A stretch of 34,410 nucleotides of DNA from a virus (IMGVR_UViG_3300037189_008474:1-34410), one strand, 5' to 3'. Numbered from the stretch's first letter, positions 21,260-31,368 are shown. Notes: generated by a model not told the origin, from the sequence alone. Made by a program: numbers and translations.

Positions 21260-21931
21260 TCATGCTGGCTTATAAGCCACTGAGATTGAAGCCCAAAGAT
21301 CGAACGTAGTCGGCTGATCAAAGTTCGTAACTCCAGTAGAACCAGCTGTAGCCACAGTCTTACTGTACATATACGTTTCTGTCGTATTCGTGTTGAGTGT
21401 CCAACCCGAAATGGTTGAGTTATCCAGCGCTGAACCACCACCAAGGAAACCGATCATCAAGTCGTTGTTCGTTGTGGTAGTCAAGGAAGCAAACTGATGC
21501 TCCAACCAATAGTTACCACTGGATGAAGTCGTATTACTTACATCATGAGGCGATGCGGAAGCTCCGGTGATCCTCGCTGCAATTGCTGAGATTTGTGTAC
21601 CAGTTGTAGGTACGTTGATGGTAAAGGAAGCTCCCTCCGTGCCATCAGCGATTCTCTCAAAGAGTCTAGTTTCCTGGTCGAATCCTCCACCAGTGCTAAG
21701 CGATACGATTCTTTGGGTAAATCCAGTAACTGTAATGGTATTCGGAAGTGATTCATAGTTTACAAAAACCAGTAGAAGATCACCTGTTGATACTCCAGTT
21801 GGTTTTGTTATAGTTGTAGTATCACCTGAAGGTACGAACAGCTTTGCCCTTGTAGAAGTCGAGGCAACGACGGGTGGCGACGATGCCACCGCTTGATATG
21901 CAGATGCGAAAATTCCATATCCACCGCGCAT
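21260..21931 (-). CDS. Beta-rich tail adhesin-like protein, 223 aa
   Basis: ATG 21931 shares a base with the fibre stop (TAATG), which fixes the start. After a Gly-rich N-terminus (MRGGYGIFASAYQAVASS) the protein is a Thr/Ser-rich beta-sandwich: VPSGDTTTITKPTGVSTGD, LLLVFVNYE, TQISAIAARITGASASPHD, ending SISVAYKPA. This VSTGDLLL...GFT pattern occurs in secreted bacterial and phage beta-sandwich domains that bind surfaces. Coupled translation with the fibre suggests a fibre tip or accessory receptor-binding protein. Confidence 0.7.
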   Translation of the reverse strand: MRGGYGIFASAYQAVASSPPVVASTSTRAKLFVPSGDTTTITKPTGVSTGDLLLVFVNYESLPNTITVTGFTQRIVSLSTGGGFDQETRLFERIADGTEGASFTINVPTTGTQISAIAARITGASASPHDVSNTTSSSGNYWLEHQFASLTTTTNNDLMIGFLGGGSALDNSTISGWTLNTNTTETYMYSKTVATAGSTGVTNFDQPTTFDLWASISVAYKPA

Positions 21932-23184
21932 TACGTAGCCGCCAAATCTCCCACAACCACCCATTCATTGGTGCCGATTTTAATCAGGGATAGAGCCGAG
22001 TATTGTGTTCTTGTTTTTAATGTAGGGGTTGATCTAAAAGTTACACCTGAGCCAGCCACGGTAACTTGACCCGATCCATATTGTAGTATATCAATTCTTG
22101 TGCCAACGTTAAATGCCACTGAAGCATTAGTTGGAACTGTCAGCGTGATCGCACCGGCATTGGACAGGGTAATAAGCTTGCCTGCATCACCGATTACCAG
22201 GGTATAAGTTGTACCAGTCTGAGTGTTAATAGTCTGCGCCATAGCATAGACACTAGCGTCGTCTACTCCCAGGTTAGTTCTTGCAGCTGAGGCGGTTGAA
22301 GCCCCCGTACCTCCGTCAGCGACAGTCAAGTCTGTGATACCGGTAACGGAGCCACCGGTAATCGTAACGCTACCAGACGCCTGCGTGGCAATGGTTCCAA
22401 GTCCGAGGTTACCTCTTGCCGTAGCTGCGTCAGATGCACCAGTACCACCATCAGCTATTGCTAGATCTGTAATACCAGTTATTGTGCCACCAGTAATAGA
22501 AACAGCGCTAGAAGCCTGTGTAGCAATAGACCCTACACCCAGGTTTGTTCTTGCTGTAGTAGTGTTGATAAGGTCTGAGAGGTTGTTTGCTCTCAGCATG
22601 TCTCCACCACCAGCGATGGACTGCCAAGTATTGTCACCTCTCAGGAATGTTCCTGAGTTGGCGGTACCAGATCCTAAACGAGCAGTACCTATAGTGCCAG
22701 TAGTAAGATCAGCAGCAGATGCGGACGAAGCAACAGTTGCTAGACCAAGAGTTGTTCTTTGTGCAGCGGCGTCAGCATCGTCTACCAGCGCTCTACCAGC
22801 TGCGGTAAAGTCAGCTAGGGCAGCGGTTCCAGATCCCGTGAAATAAGGAAGTTTGTTAGCAGCAGAGGTTAGTCCAGCGATAGCTGACAGATCTGCATCA
22901 TAAGCTTGAACGTTAGTGCCGATCGTAAGACCCAAGTTCGTTCTGGCTGTGGTCGTATTCGCAAGATCGGAAAGATTGTTCGCTGCAACAAGCAGGGCTT
23001 CTAGTCTCTGCCTTACCGTAGCGAAGGCACCACTGGGAGTAGTACCCAGCTCAGCTTGAATAGCCTCAATTGCATCATTGGCGTTCGTGTGCTGCAGGTG
23101 GTGCGGTACTGTTACCGAATCTAAGTCATCGCTCGCCAAAGGATTAGAGAAGGCGTCTAGCGATGCTGGATATGATGTTGCCAT
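21931..23184 (-). CDS. Tail fibre protein with repeated shaft units
   Basis: 417 aa. After an N-terminal region that contains a trimerising-type helix (HTNANDAIEAIQAELG), the protein has recurrent fibre motifs: NNLSDLxNTTTARTNLG at ~69-85 and ~200-216, GTIATQASxSVxITGGxxTGITDL at ~218-241 and ~263-286, and ADGGTGASxAxxARxNLG at ~244-261 and ~289-306. These are typical of elongated trimeric phage fibres. The C-terminus (VAFNVGTRIDILQYGSGQV onward) is a beta domain that may be the receptor-binding head or assembly tip. Confidence 0.9.
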   Translation of the reverse strand: MATSYPASLDAFSNPLASDDLDSVTVPHHLQHTNANDAIEAIQAELGTTPSGAFATVRQRLEALLVAANNLSDLANTTTARTNLGLTIGTNVQAYDADLSAIAGLTSAANKLPYFTGSGTAALADFTAAGRALVDDADAAAQRTTLGLATVASSASAADLTTGTIGTARLGSGTANSGTFLRGDNTWQSIAGGGDMLRANNLSDLINTTTARTNLGVGSIATQASSAVSITGGTITGITDLAIADGGTGASDAATARGNLGLGTIATQASGSVTITGGSVTGITDLTVADGGTGASTASAARTNLGVDDASVYAMAQTINTQTGTTYTLVIGDAGKLITLSNAGAITLTVPTNASVAFNVGTRIDILQYGSGQVTVAGSGVTFRSTPTLKTRTQYSALSLIKIGTNEWVVVGDLAAT

Positions 23185-23206
23185 AGTTCAAAACCTCTGG
23201 TTTATA

Positions 23207-24460
23207 TTATCGATAACGAATATTCAAGGCATTGAGGGCGGGAGTACCACCCTCTGGTGTCTGGTTCAGGGTTACTTCAAGCCACACCCTCGAAGAAAAA
23301 GGCACTGGGGTAAGTGTGTAAGTACCACTGTTATAAGAAGTTTCCCATATAGTTCTCACAGAGAAACTGTCGTTAACTCTGTGAAGTGGGATGTTCCAAA
23401 TCTTTGGATTGATCTCTTCTACAGAAGATATAGTAGATCCTGAAGGAGCATCGAATCTAATAATCGTTTTGCCGCTTGAGAGAAACTTATCGAATCTGAT
23501 GTCTAGCTTAGATAGACCATAAGAATAGACGTATGATCCACCTTCTGTGAAGTAGTTCTTTTGCTGTAGTTTAACTCTAAATGCTGTTATAGGCTTTGGA
23601 TCGAAATAGAATATCTTTGCCCCTGCGTCGAATATTTCGTCTCCACTCCAGCCACCTGGGGGTAGATATCCAATAGCTTCAGTATCTCCGTCATATCGAC
23701 CGGTGTCATTGATAGGAGTCCAATCCTCTGTGTTGTCCAGCTTCGGATAAGAAGAAGTCGTGTAGTCTATCGACAAGATATCAGTACTCTTCAAAGGAAA
23801 AACATTAAGAAGAAGCGCATTAACGTCAGCTACAATAGAGAGATCACTGGGAACTTTTATGTACAAGAAACATCTCGCACCCTGAACGGAAGGACTAGAG
23901 GCAATAACGTTTCTGTCCCATATCTTTCCTGGAATACCCAACAGGCAGTTGTAGGGCTGAGCGGTATCGATTACTGAGTTGGTTGTATCAATCGAAGTCC
24001 CATCGGAAATAACGTTCATCTCAAGTGAGGCTGGAATGGAGAACGTTCCATCCGAATTAGAATATCTAACCTTTGAGATTGAGCTTGCATCCACTTTGGG
24101 TAGCGTTAATGTTCCATAAGTGTTTTGGTATGTGCAGCGATCTACTTCTGATATGTTGAAAACAGTTGAATTGAATCTATCATTATCGATTTGATTAACG
24201 GAATAGAATCCAACCTTAGAGGCACCAGCCTCTAGCGCATCGAGTCTTGATTCAAAGTCCGAGATGCCGCGAGCTATAGACAATAGTTCTTTAATAAAGA
24301 CTTCAAAGCCCTTGTCCAAGTCATTGTCCAGCGCTGCATACTTATTGTAAAGGAAAACCAAATCCTTATAGTTTTCTTCAACTCTTAAGTTATAGTCTTC
24401 GCTACTCTGAGGCCCACGGAATTGATGGTTTCTCTTCTTGGTATATGGAGTATCTGCCAT
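23207..24460 (-). CDS. Tail/baseplate protein, 417 aa, paralogue family member
   Basis: The N-terminus is charged with a coiled coil (NLRVEENYKDLVFLYNKYAAL to RLDALEAGASK). The middle shows ALLLNVFPLKSTDILSIDY and a W-rich segment (TEDWTPINDTGRYDGD), and the end is LEVTLNQTPEGGTPALNALNIRYR-like. This ending matches the C-terminal TPxVxSYxL signature of the three larger proteins upstream, so I treat it as a shorter member of the same family. Role in the tail tip or baseplate is inferred from position between fibre and large tail genes. Confidence 0.75.
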   Translation of the reverse strand: MADTPYTKKRNHQFRGPQSSEDYNLRVEENYKDLVFLYNKYAALDNDLDKGFEVFIKELLSIARGISDFESRLDALEAGASKVGFYSVNQIDNDRFNSTVFNISEVDRCTYQNTYGTLTLPKVDASSISKVRYSNSDGTFSIPASLEMNVISDGTSIDTTNSVIDTAQPYNCLLGIPGKIWDRNVIASSPSVQGARCFLYIKVPSDLSIVADVNALLLNVFPLKSTDILSIDYTTSSYPKLDNTEDWTPINDTGRYDGDTEAIGYLPPGGWSGDEIFDAGAKIFYFDPKPITAFRVKLQQKNYFTEGGSYVYSYGLSKLDIRFDKFLSSGKTIIRFDAPSGSTISSVEEINPKIWNIPLHRVNDSFSVRTIWETSYNSGTYTLTPVPFSSRVWLEVTLNQTPEGGTPALNALNIRYR

Positions 24461-24858
24461 TAGTTATTCCTCTCTAACCTCTCCGCTCTTGCGTTAAGGG
24501 CGTCCAGCTTAGTCGAAAGTTCAACCAATGAAAGACTATCCAAAACACTTCCCCAAGAAATACCCAGGCTGATAGTGTCAAACTTTTTATCCAACAATAT
24601 TTGTTGTTTACCAGAAATCAATTCTTGAAGTGTAGATGATTTTTTGTATAGCTTTACAATATCAAATCTAAAAGCTGAAGCATCTTGATTGAACTTTAAA
24701 CTACTCATTGGAGTTCTGTATGCAAAGCGCCTACGAATGAATGCAGGTTGGATAATCTCCGATTCGTTACGGGAATTGTATATATCTATATCACCCGCAC
24801 TACCCACGTATGGTGTAGTCGAGTTATAGAATAGAGAACTGTCATCATATGTAGGCAT
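24460..24858 (-). CDS. Small tail-associated coiled-coil protein, 132 aa
   Basis: A polar N-terminus (YDDSSLFYNSTTPYVGSAGD) is followed by RRRFAYRTPMSSLKF, a helix (KLYKKSSTLQELISGKQQ), and a C-terminal coiled coil of LVELSTKLDALNARAERLE. It is coupled to the next gene by a TAATG junction and starts 8 nt after the 722-aa gene. Probably an assembly or adaptor protein of the baseplate; family not recognised. Confidence 0.7.
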   Translation of the reverse strand: MPTYDDSSLFYNSTTPYVGSAGDIDIYNSRNESEIIQPAFIRRRFAYRTPMSSLKFNQDASAFRFDIVKLYKKSSTLQELISGKQQILLDKKFDTISLGISWGSVLDSLSLVELSTKLDALNARAERLERNN

Positions 24859-24866
24859 TTAACACC

Positions 24867-27035
24867 TTAGCTGTATGAGAATCTTAGACGGTAAGAGTTG
24901 ACCAGTGGAGTAGCATTCTGTTGAGAAGAGACTCTAGACAAGTCCGCTCTCAATCTGATAGACTTCGGACCGGCATTGGTAGATCTTGAATACGACAGTC
25001 TGAAATTGTTGGTGGGTTTCTTCCTTGAAATTATTTCACCATTATATATAGTAAACGAATTGGCGTTATTGACCTGGTTATTTTGTAGCTTGAAGAAATC
25101 TACATAACTCCAGGTATCTAATTTCACAGTTCCGAAATTATCCAATGAGCTATCAGTCATCAAGTTAATAGTACCGATGTATGGACTAGGATACTCTAAA
25201 GTTGAATCTGGAATATTGACCAAAAGTGCTACGTGGTTTCTTCCCTTAGAAAACTTCCATGGTACAGAAAGCCTGTCTATACCCACCGGCATGTTCGCAA
25301 TCTCTCTACCGTTGAGGTAAAGTCTTATGTCCCAAGTTCTAGAATTGGGATCACCTTTAAGGCACTGTTTTAGGACGACCGGAATATCATCTTCTACTTC
25401 TACATAGGTTTCAACAAAGACACTCTTACCCGATTCGCCAATATCTCCACCATAAAAGAACTGGTTTCCAGAATCAATCTGTCCATAAGTTGTGAAGTAT
25501 GAACTGGAATCATTTAATTTGTTTTTCCAGAAATCAAATCCATCAGCAACTGCGGTTGTATCCAAATCGGTGTAATAAATCTTAGTGGTATTTATTCCTT
25601 CTTCTAAACTAATAGATCCTGGAATAAAAGTCTCAGGAAATCCTACTAGCCGATACATGTCGGTGGCTGCAATGATGGCCGGACTAGGATTTCTCTTAGC
25701 CAGATCTGGATTAGTGCTATTAATTGGTATCAGTTGAAGATCTGATGCGACTCTCTTTTCATTACGAATCATCTTTACGGTTTTTTGCGCACCGTTGAAG
25801 GAAACGATTCTCTCTTTATTTTCGTTCAGAACTTGACCAACTGGCTTGATTTCTACCCAAGAGAAATCTCCTACTGCCGTACCACCGGTTACGTCTGAAG
25901 CTACATAGTATTTGATATTCGTATTAGTAGGAATGACTTGGTCTGTAACCAAAGAGACCGCATCTATAACGGCGTCTGTACCATAGTCTGAAGGAAGCGA
26001 CAATGGCTTACTTACAAACGTAGCAAACTGATCAAAGACTTGTTCAGTAAGAGAGATCTCTTTGAATCCGAACATATATATGTAGGTAGATCCATTAGCA
26101 GTTTGCTCTATCCTATCGTGTTGGTTCTTCACCAATACAAATTTCATTGAGGAAACGTTTTGATCTATCTGTTCTCCAATGAAAGTCATTTTATCCGCAG
26201 ACTTTTTGATCGCGCTAGTGAAAGGTCTGGAAGTCGTATTGTAGACTTCGTTGTCAAAGGTCGCATTTATTCCAACCTGCACTGGTGAGACACCAAATGG
26301 ATTCAAATCAACCTTGGTTACTTTCGATGATCCGAAGGAACGTGACAATTCTATAGTCACCTCTGCAGAAACTGCCTGGGACACACTCGTTCTTACCTCG
26401 AAGAACCAAGCCGTATTAGTCAATCCGTCTAAGGCGTTGAAGAATGGGGTCTTTATGTCTATAGGTAATTGAGTTCCATTTTCAGCAGTAACAACCACAG
26501 TAGGATCAGATAATCTATCTACGCGTACTGTTGAAGAGTTGTCACTAATAGGAGGTAAAGAAAGCGCTCCCGCTTCTACGTCAACGAATGCCGTAGTTAT
26601 ATCAAAGTCTGTCAAACTACTGTCTGTGAATTGATCTGATATAGAATAAAAATATCCATCAGAGTTATACAGACCTAAAAGGAAATCGTCTATCTTTGAT
26701 TCAAGAACAGTTCTTCTAACCCTTAGACGCTCTAAGTGACTACGCAATACCGTATTAATAGTTAACAATTCTTCAACTTGCTCACTACATGTCTCATACA
26801 GTACGTCGATATTGTTGATGGTTCTTGCCATAAGATCGTTAAGAACAAGTTCATCTGCGGTCGGATTTTCAAACGGATCTCTACTCATCTTCAGTGGGAG
26901 ACCGGGTGGATTTTGCGAAAAGAAATTACTCGTATACTTCAAGATGTCATTAAGCTGAGGATTCACTCCGCCTATGAAATAGGATTGAGAGATAATGTCA
27001 ATTAAGTTTTTCGTTTGTATTTGTCTAATACCCAT
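24867..27035 (-). CDS. Large tail/baseplate protein, 722 aa
   Basis: The N-terminal ~115 residues are helical/coiled coil (INNIDVLYETCSEQVEELL, then LERLRVRRTVLESKIDDFLL). A DQFTDSSLTDFDITTAF segment and GALSLPP follow, then a beta-rich body with VTKVDLNPFGVSPVQVGI and YIYMFGFKEISL. Later there is a likely carbohydrate-type beta-sandwich (DGFDFWKNKLNDSSSYFTTY, DIRLYLNGREIANMPVG). The C-terminus (TPLVNSYRLRFSYS) is the family signature shared with the 417-, 617- and 826-aa neighbours. Likely a peripheral baseplate or tail-tip component. Confidence 0.78.
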   Translation of the reverse strand: MGIRQIQTKNLIDIISQSYFIGGVNPQLNDILKYTSNFFSQNPPGLPLKMSRDPFENPTADELVLNDLMARTINNIDVLYETCSEQVEELLTINTVLRSHLERLRVRRTVLESKIDDFLLGLYNSDGYFYSISDQFTDSSLTDFDITTAFVDVEAGALSLPPISDNSSTVRVDRLSDPTVVVTAENGTQLPIDIKTPFFNALDGLTNTAWFFEVRTSVSQAVSAEVTIELSRSFGSSKVTKVDLNPFGVSPVQVGINATFDNEVYNTTSRPFTSAIKKSADKMTFIGEQIDQNVSSMKFVLVKNQHDRIEQTANGSTYIYMFGFKEISLTEQVFDQFATFVSKPLSLPSDYGTDAVIDAVSLVTDQVIPTNTNIKYYVASDVTGGTAVGDFSWVEIKPVGQVLNENKERIVSFNGAQKTVKMIRNEKRVASDLQLIPINSTNPDLAKRNPSPAIIAATDMYRLVGFPETFIPGSISLEEGINTTKIYYTDLDTTAVADGFDFWKNKLNDSSSYFTTYGQIDSGNQFFYGGDIGESGKSVFVETYVEVEDDIPVVLKQCLKGDPNSRTWDIRLYLNGREIANMPVGIDRLSVPWKFSKGRNHVALLVNIPDSTLEYPSPYIGTINLMTDSSLDNFGTVKLDTWSYVDFFKLQNNQVNNANSFTIYNGEIISRKKPTNNFRLSYSRSTNAGPKSIRLRADLSRVSSQQNATPLVNSYRLRFSYS

Positions 27036-28888
27036 TATCTTCTCTTTATCTTGAGGTTGTAAGACTTAACGATCGGAGTGGTATCAGGCTTATCAGAAGG
27101 TCTTTCTAGTTCTATCTTAACTCTTACTGAGCTAACCTTAACTTCTGGTATATCGACATAGGATATGCCAGGCTCCCTTAGAGCTGCTGGAGTCGGATCA
27201 TTGAAAGCGATGATCTCCGGTATCCCAAGAAAGTCATCTTGAATTCTTGATATCTGATACCAGTTGACACCTTCATTGGGGCTGATAAAGAATCTAACCC
27301 AGGCAGTAGATTGATCAAATCCACTAGGAATAGTAATGTCAGCTTCAAGAGCTACTCTATCTATAATCCCAGGAACGCTAAACTTTTTCGAGATAAGAGC
27401 ACTTTTGCTTTTGTAAGAGGAAGATTTTACTTCTATGTCTCTAATGCCTATAGCCCATCTCTTACCAAAGAAGAATTCTCTTTTTTGAATCAATCCATTA
27501 ACAGCTGTGTTTCTGGCCTGATAGTAGAAATCGGGATTGTTTTGATCTGGTACTGGTCCCTCGACTCTGGCTGCTTCTTCCGCTACGATAGGCACTGGTG
27601 CATTAGTTCCCACTACGGTAGTAAGCTGTTCTGCCACGGAGATATTCGAAGAGTTATTTGCTCCAGTTTTATCACTGACGTAATAGAGATGGCCGATGTT
27701 AGCAGCAACTGGGTTGGGTTGTTCTATCTTAAATCTTATATATCTAGTGATAGATCCATTGGTTACCCAAGTAGCAGACCCAACTGAAGCTTGCTCTAAG
27801 TCTATTATGGAAAGGTTTTTATCAATCGTATTAACGATCCACAAGTTGCCAGGTGTTACCTGCTCCCAAGAAGTGCCATCTTCTGAAACATAAACAGATA
27901 CCACTTTAATGGGATTGTTTTTATTGTCGATAAGACCATAAGGTGACAGCGTTATTGTGCTTATGCTTTGAGCTATATTGAGATCTATCTCAAGTTCCAG
28001 CCTTAGAGTATCCCCGTCAGGACCTTTAGCCCAATCGACCAAACCACTACTTGATAGACTAACGCCAACGATAGTTTCATCTTGGTTGCTTACCTTGTAG
28101 TAAAAGTTGAAGTTCTTTGCAATCTGTCTATCACTGTCGTTGACCTTATAGTACTCGTATTCAATCCAGGTGTTGGGCTCTGAGTCAAGCACCGTTTGAA
28201 GATCTGCAGCTCTATAGTCCTCTGCTATGAATCTAAATTCTTTTTCAGATGTTATGGCGTTTGACGTAGCAACAAGTGGGTCTTGGATCTCTTGGTTATT
28301 ACCCAGAAAGCCATTCGAACTACCAGTTACCTTGATCTTAGCGTTGGCTAAGACATTGTTTTTCGTTTGCTCACTGGCCAGACTAACATATCCTGAGCTT
28401 AATATCGCAGCTCTTTCGGACGCCGATACTAGTTGCCAATCTATAAACTCATCACTGACGAATGAATCACCCAGCTTGATCAAGCTTGCATCACTGGTCT
28501 GAGAATAAATTTGAAGTGTCTTTAGTTTGTTCCTCAATCTCATATTAGCTTGTTGAGATTTAAGGACTTCTGTCTTAGCAAAGTTATGAGCGAACACGGT
28601 GGAAGCTCTTAGTACGTCCATTTGATCTTGTAGTATGTTGACATCACTTTGAAGATTAGACCAGAAGCGATTCATCTTATCGCTTCGAGGTGGCTCTCCT
28701 TTTGCTACTGGCTCAAACTCTGTCAAGGCAAAACCCACACCAGAATCAAACTTAGTGAGAATATCTTTTATCATTTGAGAGATATCGTTAGAATCTTGGA
28801 GTTTATTCTCAGCATACTCTTTGCGCAGTTTTGCTATTAGTTCTATAGCTTGAGAATAGGCCAGATTTGAAGGAGCTGCCTGAGCCAT
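27035..28888 (-). CDS. Large tail/baseplate protein with F5/8-type-C-like domain, 617 aa
   Basis: Begins with a helical region including LQSDVNILQDQMDVLRAST. It then has LGDSFVSDEFIDWQLVSA and a domain with ISTITLSPYGLIDNKNN, VSVYVSEDGTSWEQV and ITRYIRFKIEQPN. This combination resembles discoidin/F5/8 type C carbohydrate-binding folds. The C-terminal domain has WVRFFISPNEGVNWYQI and ends TTPIVKSYNLKIKRR. It is coupled by 1-nt overlaps to the 722- and 826-aa genes. Possibly a glycan-binding baseplate protein; the fold call is from pattern only. Confidence 0.78.
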   Translation of the reverse strand: MAQAAPSNLAYSQAIELIAKLRKEYAENKLQDSNDISQMIKDILTKFDSGVGFALTEFEPVAKGEPPRSDKMNRFWSNLQSDVNILQDQMDVLRASTVFAHNFAKTEVLKSQQANMRLRNKLKTLQIYSQTSDASLIKLGDSFVSDEFIDWQLVSASERAAILSSGYVSLASEQTKNNVLANAKIKVTGSSNGFLGNNQEIQDPLVATSNAITSEKEFRFIAEDYRAADLQTVLDSEPNTWIEYEYYKVNDSDRQIAKNFNFYYKVSNQDETIVGVSLSSSGLVDWAKGPDGDTLRLELEIDLNIAQSISTITLSPYGLIDNKNNPIKVVSVYVSEDGTSWEQVTPGNLWIVNTIDKNLSIIDLEQASVGSATWVTNGSITRYIRFKIEQPNPVAANIGHLYYVSDKTGANNSSNISVAEQLTTVVGTNAPVPIVAEEAARVEGPVPDQNNPDFYYQARNTAVNGLIQKREFFFGKRWAIGIRDIEVKSSSYKSKSALISKKFSVPGIIDRVALEADITIPSGFDQSTAWVRFFISPNEGVNWYQISRIQDDFLGIPEIIAFNDPTPAALREPGISYVDIPEVKVSSVRVKIELERPSDKPDTTPIVKSYNLKIKRR

Positions 28889-31368
28889 TAGAAAACCTTC
28901 CTTGAATCTGCTTTTCTGGTTTTTGATTTAACCTGTATAGAGTCTACGCTGGGAGTAACAAAAGCTAAATCATTTACTCTAAGCACTATCTTGAACCGCA
29001 GGTTGCTTGGGAGATACTGATAGTAAACAGTAAATCTTTGAGTGATTACCTTATTAAAGATGATGTTCTTGCCCGAGTGAATATAATGAATACTTGTGCT
29101 GTCAGCATAATCTTCCAAAGAGTTCTGTAGGAATCCCTTATAGTTGGTTTGATTAGTTGCTATGGTTCCGTCAGCCATTTGAATGACAATCGGCTGATAC
29201 GTTCCAGTGAATCCGTTGGATCCATAAGCGCCGTACTGTTCTACTTGATCATAATCTACATATGGATCGTACGACAAAGAGACCAACCTGTCTTGAGTCG
29301 TACCAATAAATGATTCTCCTGCGCCATTTTGATCGTAAGCAGAAGCTAATATCGATTGACTAAATCCCTGCTTTTCAAAGTTGACCACCGTAGCGTCCGT
29401 GGCTGGAGTGTAACTACAGGTGAGGATGTCACTACTAAGGATAAGATCTGCCGGAATTCTCAGACCGACAACAGACTGTCTGTTAGCTGAGTATGTGTAG
29501 GCACTTTCCGTAGCAAACTGAAGACGCACACCATTTTTATAAATGGCTATATTATCAGTCAACGCAGCAGGGAATCGGAACTTACCAAATCCAGAATCAT
29601 CGACAAAGAATCTTTCTGATTCTACCGAGGTTAAACCAGCAGGTAGAATAGGTACCCAATCCGATTCTTTTCTGGGTGTTGATTTGTTCGTAACTGAATA
29701 CTCTATCGAAGTAACTACCGGATCATTTCTAACAGTGTTTCTCAGTTGATAGTTAACATCTTGCACTTTGATTCTAACCTCACCAGAGTCGCTTGGCGCA
29801 GGTAGAGTTTTCGATATGTAGACTCCATTGTAGATAGAAATACCAGAACCTATCTTTACATTTCTTAACCCCAGATCATATTCATAATTAAGAATAGAAT
29901 CATTACCAGAAAACAATGAATATGGATCGAAGTCTGATTCAGTAGAAGCTAAATCTGAGATATCATGATATTTATAACCTTCGCCCTCTTTGTTTAGAGC
30001 GGGGCTGTTTGCTCCAGAGAAATCAGATCCACGCGAAATCAAGGTTCTTCTAGTTCTTACGTCAAGACTACCAGCAAACAATCTCTGGCTAATCATTCTT
30101 CTCATGATTGATTGGGTCTTTGTTTTCTCTTTCCAGATACTGTCTTGACCCTCGGGAGAATTTCTCTTGAACAACATCTTGTCCAAAGTAAGTGGCCCAG
30201 TCGCTACATCGAAGTCAACGTTTGGAGTTTGAGATCTAAAGAACTCCGGATACTTCGACCTCGCATTTTCTGCTCTTAAGAAGATGTACTTCTGTACTCT
30301 CTTGTTTCTAGCGTACTCTTTGCCCTTGATGAATTTGAAATCATCTCTTTCTTTTTTGATGGTTTCATTTAACGATCTGAACTGAGCCTCGTGCTTGTCT
30401 ACCATCTGAGATCTGCGCTTGTAGATCGGCTGAGAAACTATCATCGATACCTTGGCTACTGCCTGCATTGGAAAGCTGAAGTTGGTCGGCTTGTCTACTG
30501 AAGTTGGTTCGCTTAAAATCTCGAAGTGATTATTATCAGTTAAATTCTTATAGACTTTAATGCTTACAATAGTGCTATTAATATCCGAAAACGGAGTAAC
30601 GACTATGGTGTCGCATGGGGATGGATTCTGCAGGAAAAGCTCAATCAAGATCTGTGCTCCACCACCAGTGGCTCCTGGTATGTTGGAGTTAATAGGTCTT
30701 GGAGACGAAACAGCAACTCTCCAACCTGAGGTTACGTTTTCGTTTAACGCATTTTGCAGTCCTGTGTTAGACGTAGCATAACCAAGGCAGTTTGAATTAT
30801 TAATCAATCCAGTCATCGAATAATTCTTAGTTAAGTAAGGACTTAAGGTAAGTATTCCGGAAGCCGAATTGACCACGGCTTGTTCATTACTTTCGAATAC
30901 CGTCCCATCTCTATCTTCTACCGAGAAATCAAACTTCTCTTTCATTATTTCATCGCTGAATGTCTCGGTGAAAATGTAGTCGTAGAAGCCACCATCGGCT
31001 AAACCGAAGGCGTAATCATTGATCGTCTTTTCCATTGCGATTAACTCGTCTTCAATGGCTTTAATTTCAGAGGTGAGCATGATTGAGTTATTGTACAACA
31101 CGCTCGAAATCATGTTAGAAACTCTATACATATCTGATAGGTTGATGTGTGCGTCTTTAAAGCTGGCTTCAAGCTTAGATGCTAAGACGGGAAGTCCAGG
31201 AACTTCGCTCTTAATTACTACAGGTGCGTTTTTTCTTATATCGTTTAACTTGTTAACGAGACCTTCTACATCCTTTTTGAAGAGCTGGGATTCTTCTAGT
31301 AAAGCATATACTCTGCTAGCTCTACGAGATGAGAGGGTGTTGATGTAATCATCTATAAAGTCTTTCAT
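28888..31368 (-). CDS. Large tail/baseplate protein, 826 aa
   Basis: The helical N-terminus has a coiled coil (SEIKAIEDELIAMEKTINDY), then FTETFSDEIMKEKFDFSVED and SGILTLSPYL, in the same order as in the 722-aa protein. The body has CDTIVVTPFSDINSTIVSIK and a second helical region of Arg/Lys-rich sequence (KYARNKRVQKYIFL-like, around residues 350-370). The C-terminal beta domains end LRVNDLAFVTPSVDSIQVKS. These blocks mark it as the longest paralogue of the array. It is translationally coupled to both neighbours. Confidence 0.78.
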   Translation of the reverse strand: MKDFIDDYINTLSSRRASRVYALLEESQLFKKDVEGLVNKLNDIRKNAPVVIKSEVPGLPVLASKLEASFKDAHINLSDMYRVSNMISSVLYNNSIMLTSEIKAIEDELIAMEKTINDYAFGLADGGFYDYIFTETFSDEIMKEKFDFSVEDRDGTVFESNEQAVVNSASGILTLSPYLTKNYSMTGLINNSNCLGYATSNTGLQNALNENVTSGWRVAVSSPRPINSNIPGATGGGAQILIELFLQNPSPCDTIVVTPFSDINSTIVSIKVYKNLTDNNHFEILSEPTSVDKPTNFSFPMQAVAKVSMIVSQPIYKRRSQMVDKHEAQFRSLNETIKKERDDFKFIKGKEYARNKRVQKYIFLRAENARSKYPEFFRSQTPNVDFDVATGPLTLDKMLFKRNSPEGQDSIWKEKTKTQSIMRRMISQRLFAGSLDVRTRRTLISRGSDFSGANSPALNKEGEGYKYHDISDLASTESDFDPYSLFSGNDSILNYEYDLGLRNVKIGSGISIYNGVYISKTLPAPSDSGEVRIKVQDVNYQLRNTVRNDPVVTSIEYSVTNKSTPRKESDWVPILPAGLTSVESERFFVDDSGFGKFRFPAALTDNIAIYKNGVRLQFATESAYTYSANRQSVVGLRIPADLILSSDILTCSYTPATDATVVNFEKQGFSQSILASAYDQNGAGESFIGTTQDRLVSLSYDPYVDYDQVEQYGAYGSNGFTGTYQPIVIQMADGTIATNQTNYKGFLQNSLEDYADSTSIHYIHSGKNIIFNKVITQRFTVYYQYLPSNLRFKIVLRVNDLAFVTPSVDSIQVKSKTRKADSRKVF

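Noticed and set aside
21264-21277. Palindrome TGGCTTATAAGCCA at the end of the adhesin gene
   Set aside because: It falls within the last codons (YKPA region), has no loop or U-run and is likely chance codon sequence.
22334-22846. 170-aa plus-strand frame opposite the tail fibre
   Set aside because: It is the mirror of the repetitive fibre coding sequence. Its Pro/Val/Ala-rich composition is what the complement of Thr/Gly/Ala repeats gives.
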